Positions 1 through 7,199 of a stretch of 7,746 nt of DNA are shown piece after piece. The notes under the pieces are model-generated. The model was given only the letters and a program-made list of their open reading frames with translations. It was not told the origin of the DNA and ran no database searches. The DNA is from Dehalococcoidia bacterium. GTDB taxonomy: Bacteria; Chloroflexota; Dehalococcoidia; JAUSJJ01. A program made the translations under genes and the position numbers. The stretch is taken from contig JAUSJJ010000241.1 in assembly GCA_030647705.1 (NCBI GenBank), positions 1 through 7,746 of the forward strand, read 5' to 3'. Each line of letters begins with the position of its first letter. Positions within the stretch are counted from its first letter, which is position 1.

Positions 1-3000
1 ATGTTGGAAGTAAACGATTTCAGCTCAGTGCGTATCTCATTGGCTTCGCCGGAGCAGATCAAGAGCTGGTCCTACGGCGAGGTGCTGAAGCCGGAGACCA
101 TCAACTACCGTACGCTGAAGCCTGAGAAAGACGGGTTGTTCTGCGAGAAGATATTCGGGCCAACCAAGGACTTCGAATGCTATTGCGGCAAGTACAAGCG
201 GATGCGCTACAAGGGCATCATTTGCGACCGATGCGGCGTGGAAGTGGCACGCTCCAAAGTGCGCCGGGAGCGTTTGGGCCACATCGAGCTGGCCGCCCCG
301 GTCAGTCATATCTGGTTCGTCAAAGGTACGCCCAGCCGTGTCGGACTGCTGCTCGACCTGTCTCCGCGCAGCCTGGAGCAGGTGCTGTATAACATCAAGC
401 TTATCGTCACCCGCGTGGACGACGAGGCGCGTCGGAAGGCCATCGATGCCTTGAAGCAAGAGCACCAGCGGAAGCTGGACAGCATCGAGCAGGCACTGCT
501 CGTTGCGACCGCCGAGATCGAGAAGCGGGTGCAGGAAGAGATGGCCAGCTCTCCGCGGGCCAGCGCCGAGGTCGTTGAGGCGCCGGAGCCGGAACGCCCC
601 AAAGGGAAAGGGAAGGGCAAGGGCAAGGCCAAGGACGAGCCCGCGACCGCCACTCTGGACCAACGCCAGGCGGCAGCCGCCCAGGATATGGGCCAGCTCC
701 GGGCGAAGGCCACCGAAGAGCGAGAGCAGCTTGAAGTTGCGCTCCGGACGCAGATTGGCGAGATCGAGGAGTTGCGCCCGCTGGCTCTGCTTTCCGATGC
801 CAAGTATAAGGAACTCAAAGACCTCTGCGGCAGCGCCTTCAGTGCTGCCATGGGCGCAGAGGCCATCCTGGAGGTGCTCAGCGCCATCAATTTGAACCAG
901 ATGCGGGAACAGCTCTACGGCGAGTTCGTCTCCACCTCTGGGCAACGGCGCAAGAAGGCTATCAAGCGGCTCCGCGTGGTGGAGGCATTCCGCAAGAGCG
1001 GCAACAAGGCGGAGTGGATGATACTCACCATGCTGCCGGTTTTGCCACCTGACCTGCGCCCAATGGTGCAGTTGGACGGCGGCAGGTTTGCCACCAGTGA
1101 CCTCAACGATCTGTACCGCAGGGTGATCAACCGCAATAACCGCCTGCGCCGGCTGCTGGAGCTCAGCGCCCCGGCGATTATCATCCGCAACGAGAAGCGG
1201 ATGCTCCCGGAAGCCGTCGATTCCCTTATCGATAAGGGCGGGAGGGGCCGGCCGGTTACCAGCGGCAACAACCATCGCCTGAAGTCGCTTTCCGATATGC
1301 TCAGAGGCAAACAGGGCCGGTTCCGGCAGAACCTGCTGGGCAAGCGGGTGGACTACTCCGGCCGCTCCGTGATCGTGGTCGGTCCTGATCTCAAGCTTAA
1401 TCAGTGCGGCCTGCCCAAGCGAATGGCGCTGGAGCTGTTCAAGCCGTTCGTCATGCACCGCCTGGTGGCGCGCGGGCTGGCCCATAACATCAAGAGCGCC
1501 AAGCGTATTGTGGAGCGCGTCAAGCCCGAGGTCTGGGACATCCTGGAGGATGTGATCAAGACCCGGCCGGTGCTGCTCAACCGTGCGCCCACGCTGCACC
1601 GCCTTGGCATCCAGGCCTTTGAGCCAATCCTGGTCGATGGCAGCGCCATCCAGATCCATCCGCTGGTCTGTGCCGCGTTCAACGCGGACTTCGATGGAGA
1701 CCAGATGGCCGTGCACGTCCCGCTGTCGCGGGCTGCCGTGGCCGAGGCCAGGCAGGTCATGCTTAGCACCAACAACATGCTTTCGCCAAGTTCCGGTGAG
1801 CCGCTGGTGGCGCCCACCCTGGACATGGTGCTGGGCTGCTACAACCTGACCAACGTTAGGAAGGGCGCACTTGGCGAGGGAATGCGGTTCGCCAGCTTCG
1901 ATGAGACCAAGCTGGCCCATGATCTCGGCATCATCGACCTCCAGGCCGAGATCGACGTCCGCGACGAGGCGAACGGCCAGCACCTGAAGACCAGCGTAGG
2001 ACGCATCATCTTCAACGATCAACTACCGGAGGGGCTGGGTTTCCACAACCAGGTGCAGGACAAAAAGAGCCTGAAACAGGTAGTGGCGGAATGCCACCGC
2101 AAGTTGGGCAATGAGGCTACCGCCGCTATGGTGGACAAGATCAAGCGGCTGGGCTTCGCTTCTGCCACCAAGGCCGGCATTACTATCGCCATCAATGACA
2201 TCGAGGTTCCCGCGGGCAAGCAGAACTTGCTGAACGAGACCGATCTGCGCATCGCCGAGATCCAGAGGCAGTTCCAGCGCGGCCTTATCACTGAGGAGGA
2301 GCGCTACCAGAAGGCGGTGGAGATCTGGACCGAGGCCATGGACCAGATGACCGGCCTGATTGAGAAATCACTATCCCGGTACGGCTCCATCTACATGATG
2401 GCCAACTCCGGGGCCAAAGGCAACATTGGCCAGATCAGGCAGATGGCCGGCATGCGTGGCCTGATGACCGACCCTTCGGGACGGATCATCGAGCTGCCCA
2501 TCAGGGCCAGTTTCCGGGAGGGTCTGAGCGTACTGGAATACTTCATCTCCACCCACGGCGCCCGCAAGGGACTGGCAGACACCGCTCTCCGTACCGCCGA
2601 TAGCGGCTACCTCACCCGCCGCCTGGTTGACGTGGCCCAGGACGTCATTGTGCTGGAAGAGGACTGCGGCACTACCGGTGGAGTCTGGCTCCAGGAACCT
2701 GCGGAGAAGGGCATGTTTGCGCCCCTCGCCGACCGCATAGTGGGACGCTGGGCGGCTGCCAGGGTGGTTGACCCCAAGACCGGAGAGATCATAGTCGAAG
2801 CCAACCAGGAGATAGAAGAGAAGCTCGCACAGGCCATCGTGGCCGCGGGCATCGATAGGGTTTACGCCCGGTCCGCCATGGGCTGCATGGCCAAACGAGG
2901 GGTGTGCCAACACTGCTACGGCAGAAGCCCCGCCACCAGGAAGCTGGTCAATTTCAAAGAGGCAGTGGGCATTGTGGCCGCGGAGAGTATCGGCGAGCCT

Positions 3001-4269
3001 GGCACCCAGCTCACCATGCGTACCTTCCATACAGGTGGCGTGGCCGGATTGGATATCACCAGCGGCTTGCCCCGCGTCGAAGAGCTTTTCGAAGCCCGCA
3101 GCCCCAAGGGACAGGCCATTGTTTCCGAGATAGAAGGCGGGGCGCAGGTGCTGCAGACCGAAGACGGCCGCGTGGTCAAGGTGACCAGCTCCGAGGTCTA
3201 CCGCGATGAGTACCCTCTGCCCCCCGGCTACAAGCCGGTCGTCGGCGCTGACCAGGTGGTAGATGTGGGGGCGGTTCTGGCCCAGGTTAGGGAGGAGCCT
3301 AAGACCAAGGGCAAGGGGAAGGCAAAGGCAAAGGCCGAAGTTGAGGCTGCGGCCGTGACCGAGGCAGGAGCCGTCGTCGCCGCCAACCTGGCCATTCAGG
3401 CCAGGGTGGGTGGACGCGTGGTGCTGGAGGACAAGCAGATCGTCATCGTATACGAGGAGAAGGAAGTCAGGGAGTACCCCGTTCCTCCCACGGCCCGTCT
3501 CCTGGTGGAAAGCGGCGCCACGGTGAAAGTGGGACAGGACCTGACCGAGGGCTCCAAGAACCCGCAGGACATCTTGCGCATCCTCGGCCGTGAAGCGGTA
3601 CAGCGCTACATGGTGGATGAAGTGCAGAAGGTGTACCGGTCGCAAGGCGTGACCATCAACGACAAACACATCGAGGTCATTGTGTCTCAAATGCTGCGGA
3701 AGGTGCGGGTGGACTCGCCCGGCGACACCAAACTGCTGCCCGGCGACCTCGTCGAACGGCTGGTCTACGAGGGGATCAATGCCAAGGTACTGGCGGAAGG
3801 CGGCGAGCCGGCTACGGCGCAGACGGTGCTCCTGGGCATAACCAAGGCTTCGCTGAACACCGATAGCTTCCTGGCCGCAGCCTCCTTCCAGGAGACGACC
3901 AGAGTGCTCACGGAGGCAGCCATCAATGGCAGCGTGGACCGGCTGCGCGGCCTCAAGGAGAACGTGATCATCGGCAAGCTGATCCCGGCCCGCTGCAAGA
4001 TCGACGTGGAGCCGCGCTTCATCGAGGCGCGGGCCGCGGCCGCGTTGGGGTTCCGTCTCGCGACGCAGTCTGCCGACGTGGACAAGGTTGATGGGGAGGA
4101 GCTGGGCGCCGAGATCAAGGCAGAGCTAACCACAGGGGCGGACAAGGCTGACGAGGACGTGGACAAGCTGGACGCCGAGATCAAGGCAGAGTTGGCCGCA
4201 GAGGCGGAGGCGCCCGAAGGTGACGAGGACGTGGAAAACGCGGAGCGGTCCGACACCGAAGAAGACTAG
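1..4269 (+). CDS. rpoC: DNA-directed RNA polymerase subunit beta' (RpoC)
   Basis: This is the largest catalytic subunit of RNA polymerase, forming the clamp and most of the active site with RpoB. The N-terminal zinc ribbon uses C60, C62, C75 and C78. The Mg-binding NADFDGD motif is at residues 561-567. The bridge helix region ([20 protein letters not shown]) is at about 851-870. The trigger loop contains [11 protein letters not shown] with H1010. The second zinc site is C889, C962, C969 and C972. The conserved C-terminal block [20 protein letters not shown] is at 1281-1300. At 1422 residues it is longer than the roughly 1200-1300 of many bacterial homologues; the excess comes from charged low-complexity insertions near 190-225 and 1098-1125 and an acidic tail after about 1355. 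The ATG at base 1 fits the family N-terminus, although its ribosome binding site lies outside the window. rpoB is expected just upstream. Very large antisense open frames here are codon-bias shadows. Confidence 0.98.
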   Translation: MLEVNDFSSVRISLASPEQIKSWSYGEVLKPETINYRTLKPEKDGLFCEKIFGPTKDFECYCGKYKRMRYKGIICDRCGVEVARSKVRRERLGHIELAAPVSHIWFVKGTPSRVGLLLDLSPRSLEQVLYNIKLIVTRVDDEARRKAIDALKQEHQRKLDSIEQALLVATAEIEKRVQEEMASSPRASAEVVEAPEPERPKGKGKGKGKAKDEPATATLDQRQAAAAQDMGQLRAKATEEREQLEVALRTQIGEIEELRPLALLSDAKYKELKDLCGSAFSAAMGAEAILEVLSAINLNQMREQLYGEFVSTSGQRRKKAIKRLRVVEAFRKSGNKAEWMILTMLPVLPPDLRPMVQLDGGRFATSDLNDLYRRVINRNNRLRRLLELSAPAIIIRNEKRMLPEAVDSLIDKGGRGRPVTSGNNHRLKSLSDMLRGKQGRFRQNLLGKRVDYSGRSVIVVGPDLKLNQCGLPKRMALELFKPFVMHRLVARGLAHNIKSAKRIVERVKPEVWDILEDVIKTRPVLLNRAPTLHRLGIQAFEPILVDGSAIQIHPLVCAAFNADFDGDQMAVHVPLSRAAVAEARQVMLSTNNMLSPSSGEPLVAPTLDMVLGCYNLTNVRKGALGEGMRFASFDETKLAHDLGIIDLQAEIDVRDEANGQHLKTSVGRIIFNDQLPEGLGFHNQVQDKKSLKQVVAECHRKLGNEATAAMVDKIKRLGFASATKAGITIAINDIEVPAGKQNLLNETDLRIAEIQRQFQRGLITEEERYQKAVEIWTEAMDQMTGLIEKSLSRYGSIYMMANSGAKGNIGQIRQMAGMRGLMTDPSGRIIELPIRASFREGLSVLEYFISTHGARKGLADTALRTADSGYLTRRLVDVAQDVIVLEEDCGTTGGVWLQEPAEKGMFAPLADRIVGRWAAARVVDPKTGEIIVEANQEIEEKLAQAIVAAGIDRVYARSAMGCMAKRGVCQHCYGRSPATRKLVNFKEAVGIVAAESIGEPGTQLTMRTFHTGGVAGLDITSGLPRVEELFEARSPKGQAIVSEIEGGAQVLQTEDGRVVKVTSSEVYRDEYPLPPGYKPVVGADQVVDVGAVLAQVREEPKTKGKGKAKAKAEVEAAAVTEAGAVVAANLAIQARVGGRVVLEDKQIVIVYEEKEVREYPVPPTARLLVESGATVKVGQDLTEGSKNPQDILRILGREAVQRYMVDEVQKVYRSQGVTINDKHIEVIVSQMLRKVRVDSPGDTKLLPGDLVERLVYEGINAKVLAEGGEPATAQTVLLGITKASLNTDSFLAAASFQETTRVLTEAAINGSVDRLRGLKENVIIGKLIPARCKIDVEPRFIEARAAAALGFRLATQSADVDKVDGEELGAEIKAELTTGADKADEDVDKLDAEIKAELAAEAEAPEGDEDVENAERSDTEED
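565..660 (+). repeat. Low-complexity Lys/Gly-rich insertion in rpoC (first copy)
   Basis: Residues 189-220 of RpoC are low complexity: an acidic/proline stretch ([10 protein letters not shown]), then a Lys-Gly alternation [11 protein letters not shown] at 201-211, then DEPATATLD. The DNA is almost pure purine over 601-635. It lies inside the clamp coiled-coil segment between the N-terminal zinc ribbon region and the conserved core, a place where bacterial beta' subunits vary in length. I infer a flexible, strongly basic surface linker; no function can be read from it. Confidence 0.8.
3292..3384 (+). repeat. Low-complexity Lys/Ala-rich insertion in rpoC (second copy)
   Basis: Residues 1098-1128 read [20 protein letters not shown] followed by more Ala/Val. 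This closely mimics the first insertion in composition and order: an acidic lead, an alternating KGKGKAKAK core, then an acidic/Ala exit. It sits after the trigger loop between the two halves of a beta-rich region ([11 protein letters not shown] before, [13 protein letters not shown] after). It is therefore probably an exposed loop in the C-terminal part of beta'. Confidence 0.75.
4075..4239 (+). repeat. Tandem-duplicated acidic tail of rpoC
   Basis: The last ~65 residues of RpoC follow the end of the conserved fold and are highly acidic. An exact 18-base direct repeat, gccgagatcaaggcagag, occurs at 4108-4125 and 4174-4191, encoding AEIKAE twice. The 12-base unit gacgtggacaag occurs at 4075-4086 and 4156-4167, and gacgaggacgtgga occurs at 4153-4166 and again at 4222-4235. 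This fits recent internal duplication of a DVDKxD...AEIKAEL unit. The tail ends in ERSDTEED. Confidence 0.8.
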
Positions 4270-4293
4270 CTTCGCCTGGTCTGATGCGACTTC

Positions 4294-4329
4294 AAGGGGG
4301 CGTTCCCATTCGGGAATGCCCCCTTTTTT
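4294..4329 (+). terminator. Intrinsic terminator after rpoC
   Basis: A 12-bp stem, GGGGGCGTTCCC (4296-4307) with GGGAATGCCCCC (4312-4323), contains one G-U pair. It is closed by a four-base ATTC loop and followed by six T residues (4324-4329). It lies 25 bases after the rpoC stop codon. The two A residues before the stem pair with the first T residues. This should end the rpoC transcription unit efficiently. Confidence 0.95.
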
Positions 4330-4413
4330 GAAACCGATGAGGCGCTGACTCTCCTCGACTGCGCGGTAGCCGCCGGCAAGAGGTCGATTGCCAGCCTTAC
4401 CCTGGGCAGGGAG
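4330..4413 (+). other. Coding-like 5' extension without a start codon
   Basis: The frame of the next gene stays open upstream to the TGA at 4282. From 4330 on it translates into plausible protein (ETDEALTLLDCAVAAGKR, then SIASLTLGRE) with the G/C-ending codons typical of real genes here. There is no in-frame ATG, GTG or TTG between 4285 and 4413. The only ATG, at 4338, is in another frame and stops after three codons. I infer that these 28 codons once belonged to the downstream gene and that its original start and promoter were lost at a junction next to the rpoC terminator. Confidence 0.55.
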
Positions 4414-4920
4414 ATGCTCGTTGGTCACCTGGCCCGCTTCGGCGACGAAGAGGTCGAGAAGTTCTGCAGGGAGAGGTACGCCTCGTGGGTAAGACAGTGG
4501 ATAGCCAGGACGCCCGGGCCCAGGGAATCGCTCGATCTGTTCGCCGAGATATTCAGGGCCAACTACACGGGCCTCGCCTACACGGAGGAGCCCGACAGGT
4601 ACGTGATGAGGCTCGACCCCTGCGGGACCGGAGGCGTCATGAGAAGGACTACCGAGGTACGCAAGATAGAGAAGGCCTACCCGTGGACCTGGGGCAGGAG
4701 CGGCGTCAGCTATTACTGCGACCATTGTTGCATATTTCAGGAGATACTGCCCATCGAGATGCGCGGTTACCCCATCTGCGTCACACAGTACTCCGATAAT
4801 CCGAACGACCCGTGCATACACCTCTACTACAAGAAGCCGGAGTTGATTCCAGACGAGTATTTCACCAGAATCGGCAAGACACCCTGGAGACTGAGCCAGG
4901 GCAAGACGAAAAGGCAGTGA
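4414..4920 (+). CDS. Cys-rich conserved protein of unknown function, possibly 5'-truncated
   Basis: The 168-residue soluble product has no signal peptide or membrane segment. Its N-terminal third looks helical (EEVEKFCRERYASWVRQW). The C-terminal two thirds carry conserved-looking motifs: LDPCGTGG (C70), YPWTWGRSGV, YYCDHCC (C102, H104, C105, C106), LPIEMRGYPICVTQY (C122), NDPCIHLYYKKPE (C134, H136) and IPDEYFTRIGK. From memory this resembles uncharacterised proteins of anaerobes that keep the DPCGxGG...WG...YYCxHC...LPIE...GYP pattern, but I cannot name a function. Clustered Cys/His suggests metal or cofactor binding (inference). The ATG at 4414 is the first usable start, yet AGGGAG directly abuts it with no spacer, and coding-like sequence continues upstream. 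The gene may thus be a remnant lacking its first 30 or more residues. It has no visible promoter of its own after the rpoC terminator. Confidence 0.65.
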   Translation: MLVGHLARFGDEEVEKFCRERYASWVRQWIARTPGPRESLDLFAEIFRANYTGLAYTEEPDRYVMRLDPCGTGGVMRRTTEVRKIEKAYPWTWGRSGVSYYCDHCCIFQEILPIEMRGYPICVTQYSDNPNDPCIHLYYKKPELIPDEYFTRIGKTPWRLSQGKTKRQ

Positions 4921-4953
4921 ACGCCCGACGCCTCCTCCATTCAAAGACCGCAG

Positions 4954-4982
4954 TTGAACACCTCGCTGTTTGGCTTTATACT
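4954..4982 (+). promoter_or_regulatory. Sigma70-type promoter for the DUF438 gene
   Basis: The -35 candidate TTGAAC (4954-4959) is separated by exactly 17 bases from the -10 candidate TATACT (4977-4982), which differs from consensus at one base. Transcription would begin near 4989-4991. That leaves a leader of about 16 bases that still includes the ribosome binding site of the gene starting at 5007. Confidence 0.7.
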
Positions 4983-4993
4983 ATGGCTTAAGT

Positions 4994-5001
4994 GGGAGGT
5001 G
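4994..5001 (+). promoter_or_regulatory. Ribosome binding site that fixes the DUF438 start
   Basis: GGGAGGTG lies five bases before the ATG at 5007. The alternative GTG start at 4992 overlaps this site and would sit at the predicted transcript end, so it is unlikely to be used. Confidence 0.8.
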
Positions 5002-5006
5002 CGACT

Positions 5007-6230
5007 ATGGCTGCCGATAGAGCACAACAGAAACAGGTCATGAAAGATATTATCCTGGGCCTGCACCGTGGAGTATCCGTAGAGGAAGCCAAGGCCAGGT
5101 TCGAAAAAGAGGTGGGCAATGTAAGTTCCTCGGAGATTGCTGAGATGGAGCAATCGCTTATCGATGAAGGGCTCTCGACTGACGAGATCAAGAAGTTCTG
5201 CAACGTTCATGCCCTGCTTTTCCAGTCCGCCCTGGAGAAAGCTCCATCTGATGAGACCTTCCCTTCGCATCCCGTGTATCTGTTCAAGATGGAAAACAGG
5301 GAGATCGAGAAGCTGGTGGACTCCATCAAGAAAGCGGTCGAGAAACCGGAACAGCAGGGACTCGCCGCCCTGAAGAAGACCCTGAAAGAGCTGCTGCTCA
5401 GGCTGCGGGACATCGATATTCACTACCAGCGGAAAGAGCACCTTCTCTTCCCCTTTTTGGAGAAGGCGGGCTTCATGGGCCCATCCAAGGTTATGTGGGG
5501 CAAGCACAATGAGATAAGGGGCATGTTGAAAGCCGCCGTAGATGGACTTGACGCCGTTACCAGCATCGCGGAGTTTGACAAGTACAGGGGCTCAACTCTG
5601 GCCCCCTTGCTCGAAGAAGTGCCCGGCATGGTCTTCAAGGAGGAGAACATCCTCTTCCCCGCCTCCCTGGAGAAGCTGCAAGCATCGGACTGGGTTGAAA
5701 TCCTGAGAGAGAGCGATGACATCGGCTACGTCTTCATCAAGAAGCCAGAGGAAACGGAAGTCCTGATGAAGAGACTCCAGGCCGCGCTCCTGGAAGAAGC
5801 GTTGTACCGGGAACAGGACAGTTCGCTGCAGTTGCCCACCGGCGCTATCCGGCTGAATGAGCTTCTGCCTCTGCTCAATGCTCTGCCCGTGGATTTGACC
5901 TTCGTCGATAAAGATGACCGGGTGGCGTATTTTTCAGACAGCAAGGACCGGAAATTCCGCAGGACCAAATCGGTCATCGGGCGAACGGTGCAGAACTGCC
6001 ACCCCCCGCAGAGCCTTGAGGCCGTGGAGAAGATACTGCGTTCCTTCAAAGAGGGCAAGAAGGACCAACACGCATTCTGGATCACCCTGCGCGGCAGGAT
6101 GGTCCATATCAGATACTTCGCCATCAGAGACCCCAAAGGACAATATCTGGGCGCCCTCGAGGTCACCCAGGACATAACCGATATCAAGAACCTTGAAGGG
6201 GAGAAGCGTTTACTGGATGAAAGAGATTGA
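5007..6230 (+). CDS. DUF438 / hemerythrin-like / PAS domain protein
   Basis: A 407-residue cytoplasmic protein with three parts. Residues about 8-78 match the DUF438 helical domain (KDIILGLHRGVSVEEAKARF, ending KKFCNVHALLF with C65 and H68). Residues about 85-235 are a hemerythrin-type HHE four-helix bundle with candidate metal ligands H88, H139, E144, H145, H167 and E169, plus a last helix FKEENILFP (E212, E213) where classic hemerythrins have His. Residues about 285-400 form a PAS domain (LTFVDKDDRVAYFSDS ... NCHPPQS with C331-H332-P333-P334 ... YLGALEVTQDIT). No kinase, cyclase or DNA-binding domain follows. The family is widespread in anaerobes. A role in sensing or handling oxygen, nitric oxide or redox state via the diiron-like site and PAS is inference. 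It starts a transcription unit with its own promoter and overlaps the DUF1858 gene. Confidence 0.93.
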   Translation: MAADRAQQKQVMKDIILGLHRGVSVEEAKARFEKEVGNVSSSEIAEMEQSLIDEGLSTDEIKKFCNVHALLFQSALEKAPSDETFPSHPVYLFKMENREIEKLVDSIKKAVEKPEQQGLAALKKTLKELLLRLRDIDIHYQRKEHLLFPFLEKAGFMGPSKVMWGKHNEIRGMLKAAVDGLDAVTSIAEFDKYRGSTLAPLLEEVPGMVFKEENILFPASLEKLQASDWVEILRESDDIGYVFIKKPEETEVLMKRLQAALLEEALYREQDSSLQLPTGAIRLNELLPLLNALPVDLTFVDKDDRVAYFSDSKDRKFRRTKSVIGRTVQNCHPPQSLEAVEKILRSFKEGKKDQHAFWITLRGRMVHIRYFAIRDPKGQYLGALEVTQDITDIKNLEGEKRLLDERD

Positions 6231-6441
6231 CTTGAATCAGAGCGTCTACGACCTGACCTCATCCTATCCTGAACTTATCGGCATTCTGAAGGAACTCGGG
6301 TTTCTGGGCGTATCCAATCCCGTCGCCAGAAACACCCTCGGCAGGGTGACGACGATTCCACAGGGATGCCGGAGACAGGGCAAGGAGCTCGACGAGGTCA
6401 TCAAGAAGCTGGAGGAATCCGGGTTTGCCGTGAAACGTTGA
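6217..6441 (+). CDS. DUF1858 domain protein
   Basis: This 74-residue protein is nearly all one DUF1858 domain. It opens IDLNQSVYDLTSSYPELIGI, continues KELGF, a short loop and NTLGRVTTIPQG, then a helix KELDEVIKKLEESGF. In other bacteria this domain is found beside, or fused to, DUF438/HHE proteins and in iron-sulfur hybrid proteins, so its place here is expected. The ATG at 6217 lies inside the end of the DUF438 gene (14-base overlap, different frame), implying translational coupling. A purine-rich AGGGGAG at 6197-6203 lies somewhat far upstream (13 bases). A TTG at 6193 is in frame but would add non-family residues, so I prefer the ATG. Its molecular role is unknown; a small partner of the DUF438 protein is inferred. 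Confidence 0.88.
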   Translation: MKEIDLNQSVYDLTSSYPELIGILKELGFLGVSNPVARNTLGRVTTIPQGCRRQGKELDEVIKKLEESGFAVKR

Positions 6442-6652
6442 TGGGAACGCCCGGCGTGTCGGCGAAGGTGATGGGTATCCAGGCACGGGTAGTGTATCAG
6501 TTTGAAAGTGACCCTCTCACAATTTCGTCCTTAGAGTATTGACAAAAATAGTATATTGTGGTAGAAGGATATGTTTTATGCTATCATGTTATAGTGCAGT
6601 GATGTGGTAGAAGCCAACATATGTCTGTACCAGAAGTAGGGGGCGAACTGCG
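6442..6652 (+). promoter_or_regulatory. Regulatory intergenic region upstream of the HicB-like gene
   Basis: The first ~90 bases hold no gene and no convincing terminator for the DUF1858 unit. From about 6520 the DNA turns A/T-rich. TTGACA at 6539-6544 is a perfect -35. A 17-base spacer leads to TAGAAG (6562-6567), a poor -10. Separately, TGCTATCAT (6579-6587) is a good extended -10. A ribosome binding site AGGGGG (6638-6643) lies nine bases before the ATG at 6653. Which promoter is used cannot be decided from sequence. Confidence 0.55.
6557..6613. repeat. Operator-like direct repeats and dyad upstream of the HicB-like gene
   Basis: The 11-mer tgtggtagaag occurs exactly at 6557-6567 and 6603-6613. 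Between the copies, ctatcatgttatag (6581-6594) is an imperfect palindrome with CTAT/ATAG arms that overlaps the extended -10. This arrangement fits a binding site for an autoregulator, which toxin-antitoxin operons usually have, but binding is inferred only. Confidence 0.45.
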
Positions 6653-6967
6653 ATGAAGGAAGAAATCGGATACATAACTCTATCCCGCGAACTGATGAAG
6701 GCGAAGGATGGTTACACGGCTATCTGTGAAGAATTGCAGCTCACTACCTGCGGTGCTACGTTTGAGGAGGCTGAGCGTCGTTTGTCTCGCGCAATGACGA
6801 TGCTGTTGGATACTGCCACAAAACGAGGCGAACTTGAATCGTTGCTGAAAGAGCGGGGTATCCCATTCTTTTCTGCGAAAGGCGCACGAATACTATCTTC
6901 GTGCAATGCCAATGTTAAGCCTGGACAATGGATCAGTATCGAAACGCGGGAGTTAGCTCTTGCCTAG
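6653..6967 (+). CDS. HicB-family antitoxin-like protein
   Basis: A 104-residue protein whose first ~70 residues match the HicB partial RNase H-like fold. A beta strand and loop GYITLSREL lead to DGYTAICEELQLTTCGATF (about 19-37, the family's gyvA-cpeL-G-T pattern). A helix EEAERRLSRAMTMLLDTATK follows. HicB proteins bind and neutralise the HicA mRNA interferase and repress their own operon. The C-terminal ~35 residues show no recognisable ribbon-helix-helix or helix-turn-helix, so DNA binding by this protein is uncertain. It overlaps the next gene by eight bases. Codon use is visibly less G/C-rich than in rpoC, consistent with transfer. A solitary HicB-like protein with another role is possible but less likely given the coupled partner. 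Confidence 0.78.
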   Translation: MKEEIGYITLSRELMKAKDGYTAICEELQLTTCGATFEEAERRLSRAMTMLLDTATKRGELESLLKERGIPFFSAKGARILSSCNANVKPGQWISIETRELALA

Positions 6968-7199
6968 TCCAAGCGAAATCTCTGACCGTATACAAGATGT
7001 CCTGAAACGGGAAGGATTTACGCTGATAGATATGGTGGATGGAAAAGAGTGCGATGCCCTGTATTGCAAACCGAGACCAGGGGTTTCGATCTACGCTGCT
7101 GTCCCGCTGAACCCCAAGACAGTCACTCATGCTTATGTGAACCAGCTTTGTAAAACAACAGGAATACCCAAGAGCAAATTTGCCCAAATCTGGAAATAA
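6960..7199 (+). CDS. Small HicA-like protein, putative divergent toxin
   Basis: A 79-residue protein starting at TTG 6960, supported by CGGGAG (6947-6952) seven bases upstream and by the overlap TTGCCTAG with the antitoxin stop. Its predicted order is helix-three strands-helix, as in HicA: helix SEISDRIQDVLKREGF (5-20), strand TLIDMVDGK, strand CDALYCK, strand VSIYAAVPL, helix THAYVNQLCKTTG, end KFAQIWK. The KREGF turn and the VPL strand followed by a basic helix echo HicA, but the GSH motif with the catalytic His is replaced by GKECDALY (28-35). The only His is H57. It may be an inactive or differently acting HicA, or an unrelated small partner. HicB-first gene order is the less common arrangement as I recall it. 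The insertion sequence begins directly after its stop codon. Confidence 0.55.
   Translation: MPSPSEISDRIQDVLKREGFTLIDMVDGKECDALYCKPRPGVSIYAAVPLNPKTVTHAYVNQLCKTTGIPKSKFAQIWK

Noticed and set aside
37..2022. Very long open frame (661 codons) on the minus strand
   Set aside because: It is wholly antisense to rpoC, whose motifs are unmistakable. The translation has no recognisable domain and a composition typical of the antisense of G/C-biased codons.
2371..3690. Second long minus-strand open frame (439 codons)
   Set aside because: Same explanation: a shadow of rpoC rich in His, Gly and Leu, without motifs.
4126..4944. Minus-strand frame of 272 codons across the rpoC end, the terminator and the Cys-rich gene
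   Set aside because: It runs across the terminator hairpin and antisense to two plus-strand genes, and shows no domain.
4992..4994. GTG as start of the DUF438 protein
   Set aside because: It overlaps the ribosome binding site of the ATG at 5007 and would lie at the predicted transcript start.
6448..6464. CGCC...GGCG hairpin as terminator of the DUF1858 unit
   Set aside because: Only a four-base stem with a nine-base loop and no T-run.
6488..6521. agtgtatcagtttgaaagtg followed by accctctcac, a possible remnant of another insertion sequence end
   Set aside because: It vaguely recalls IS21-type ends from memory, but there is no second copy, no transposase remnant and no duplication in the window.
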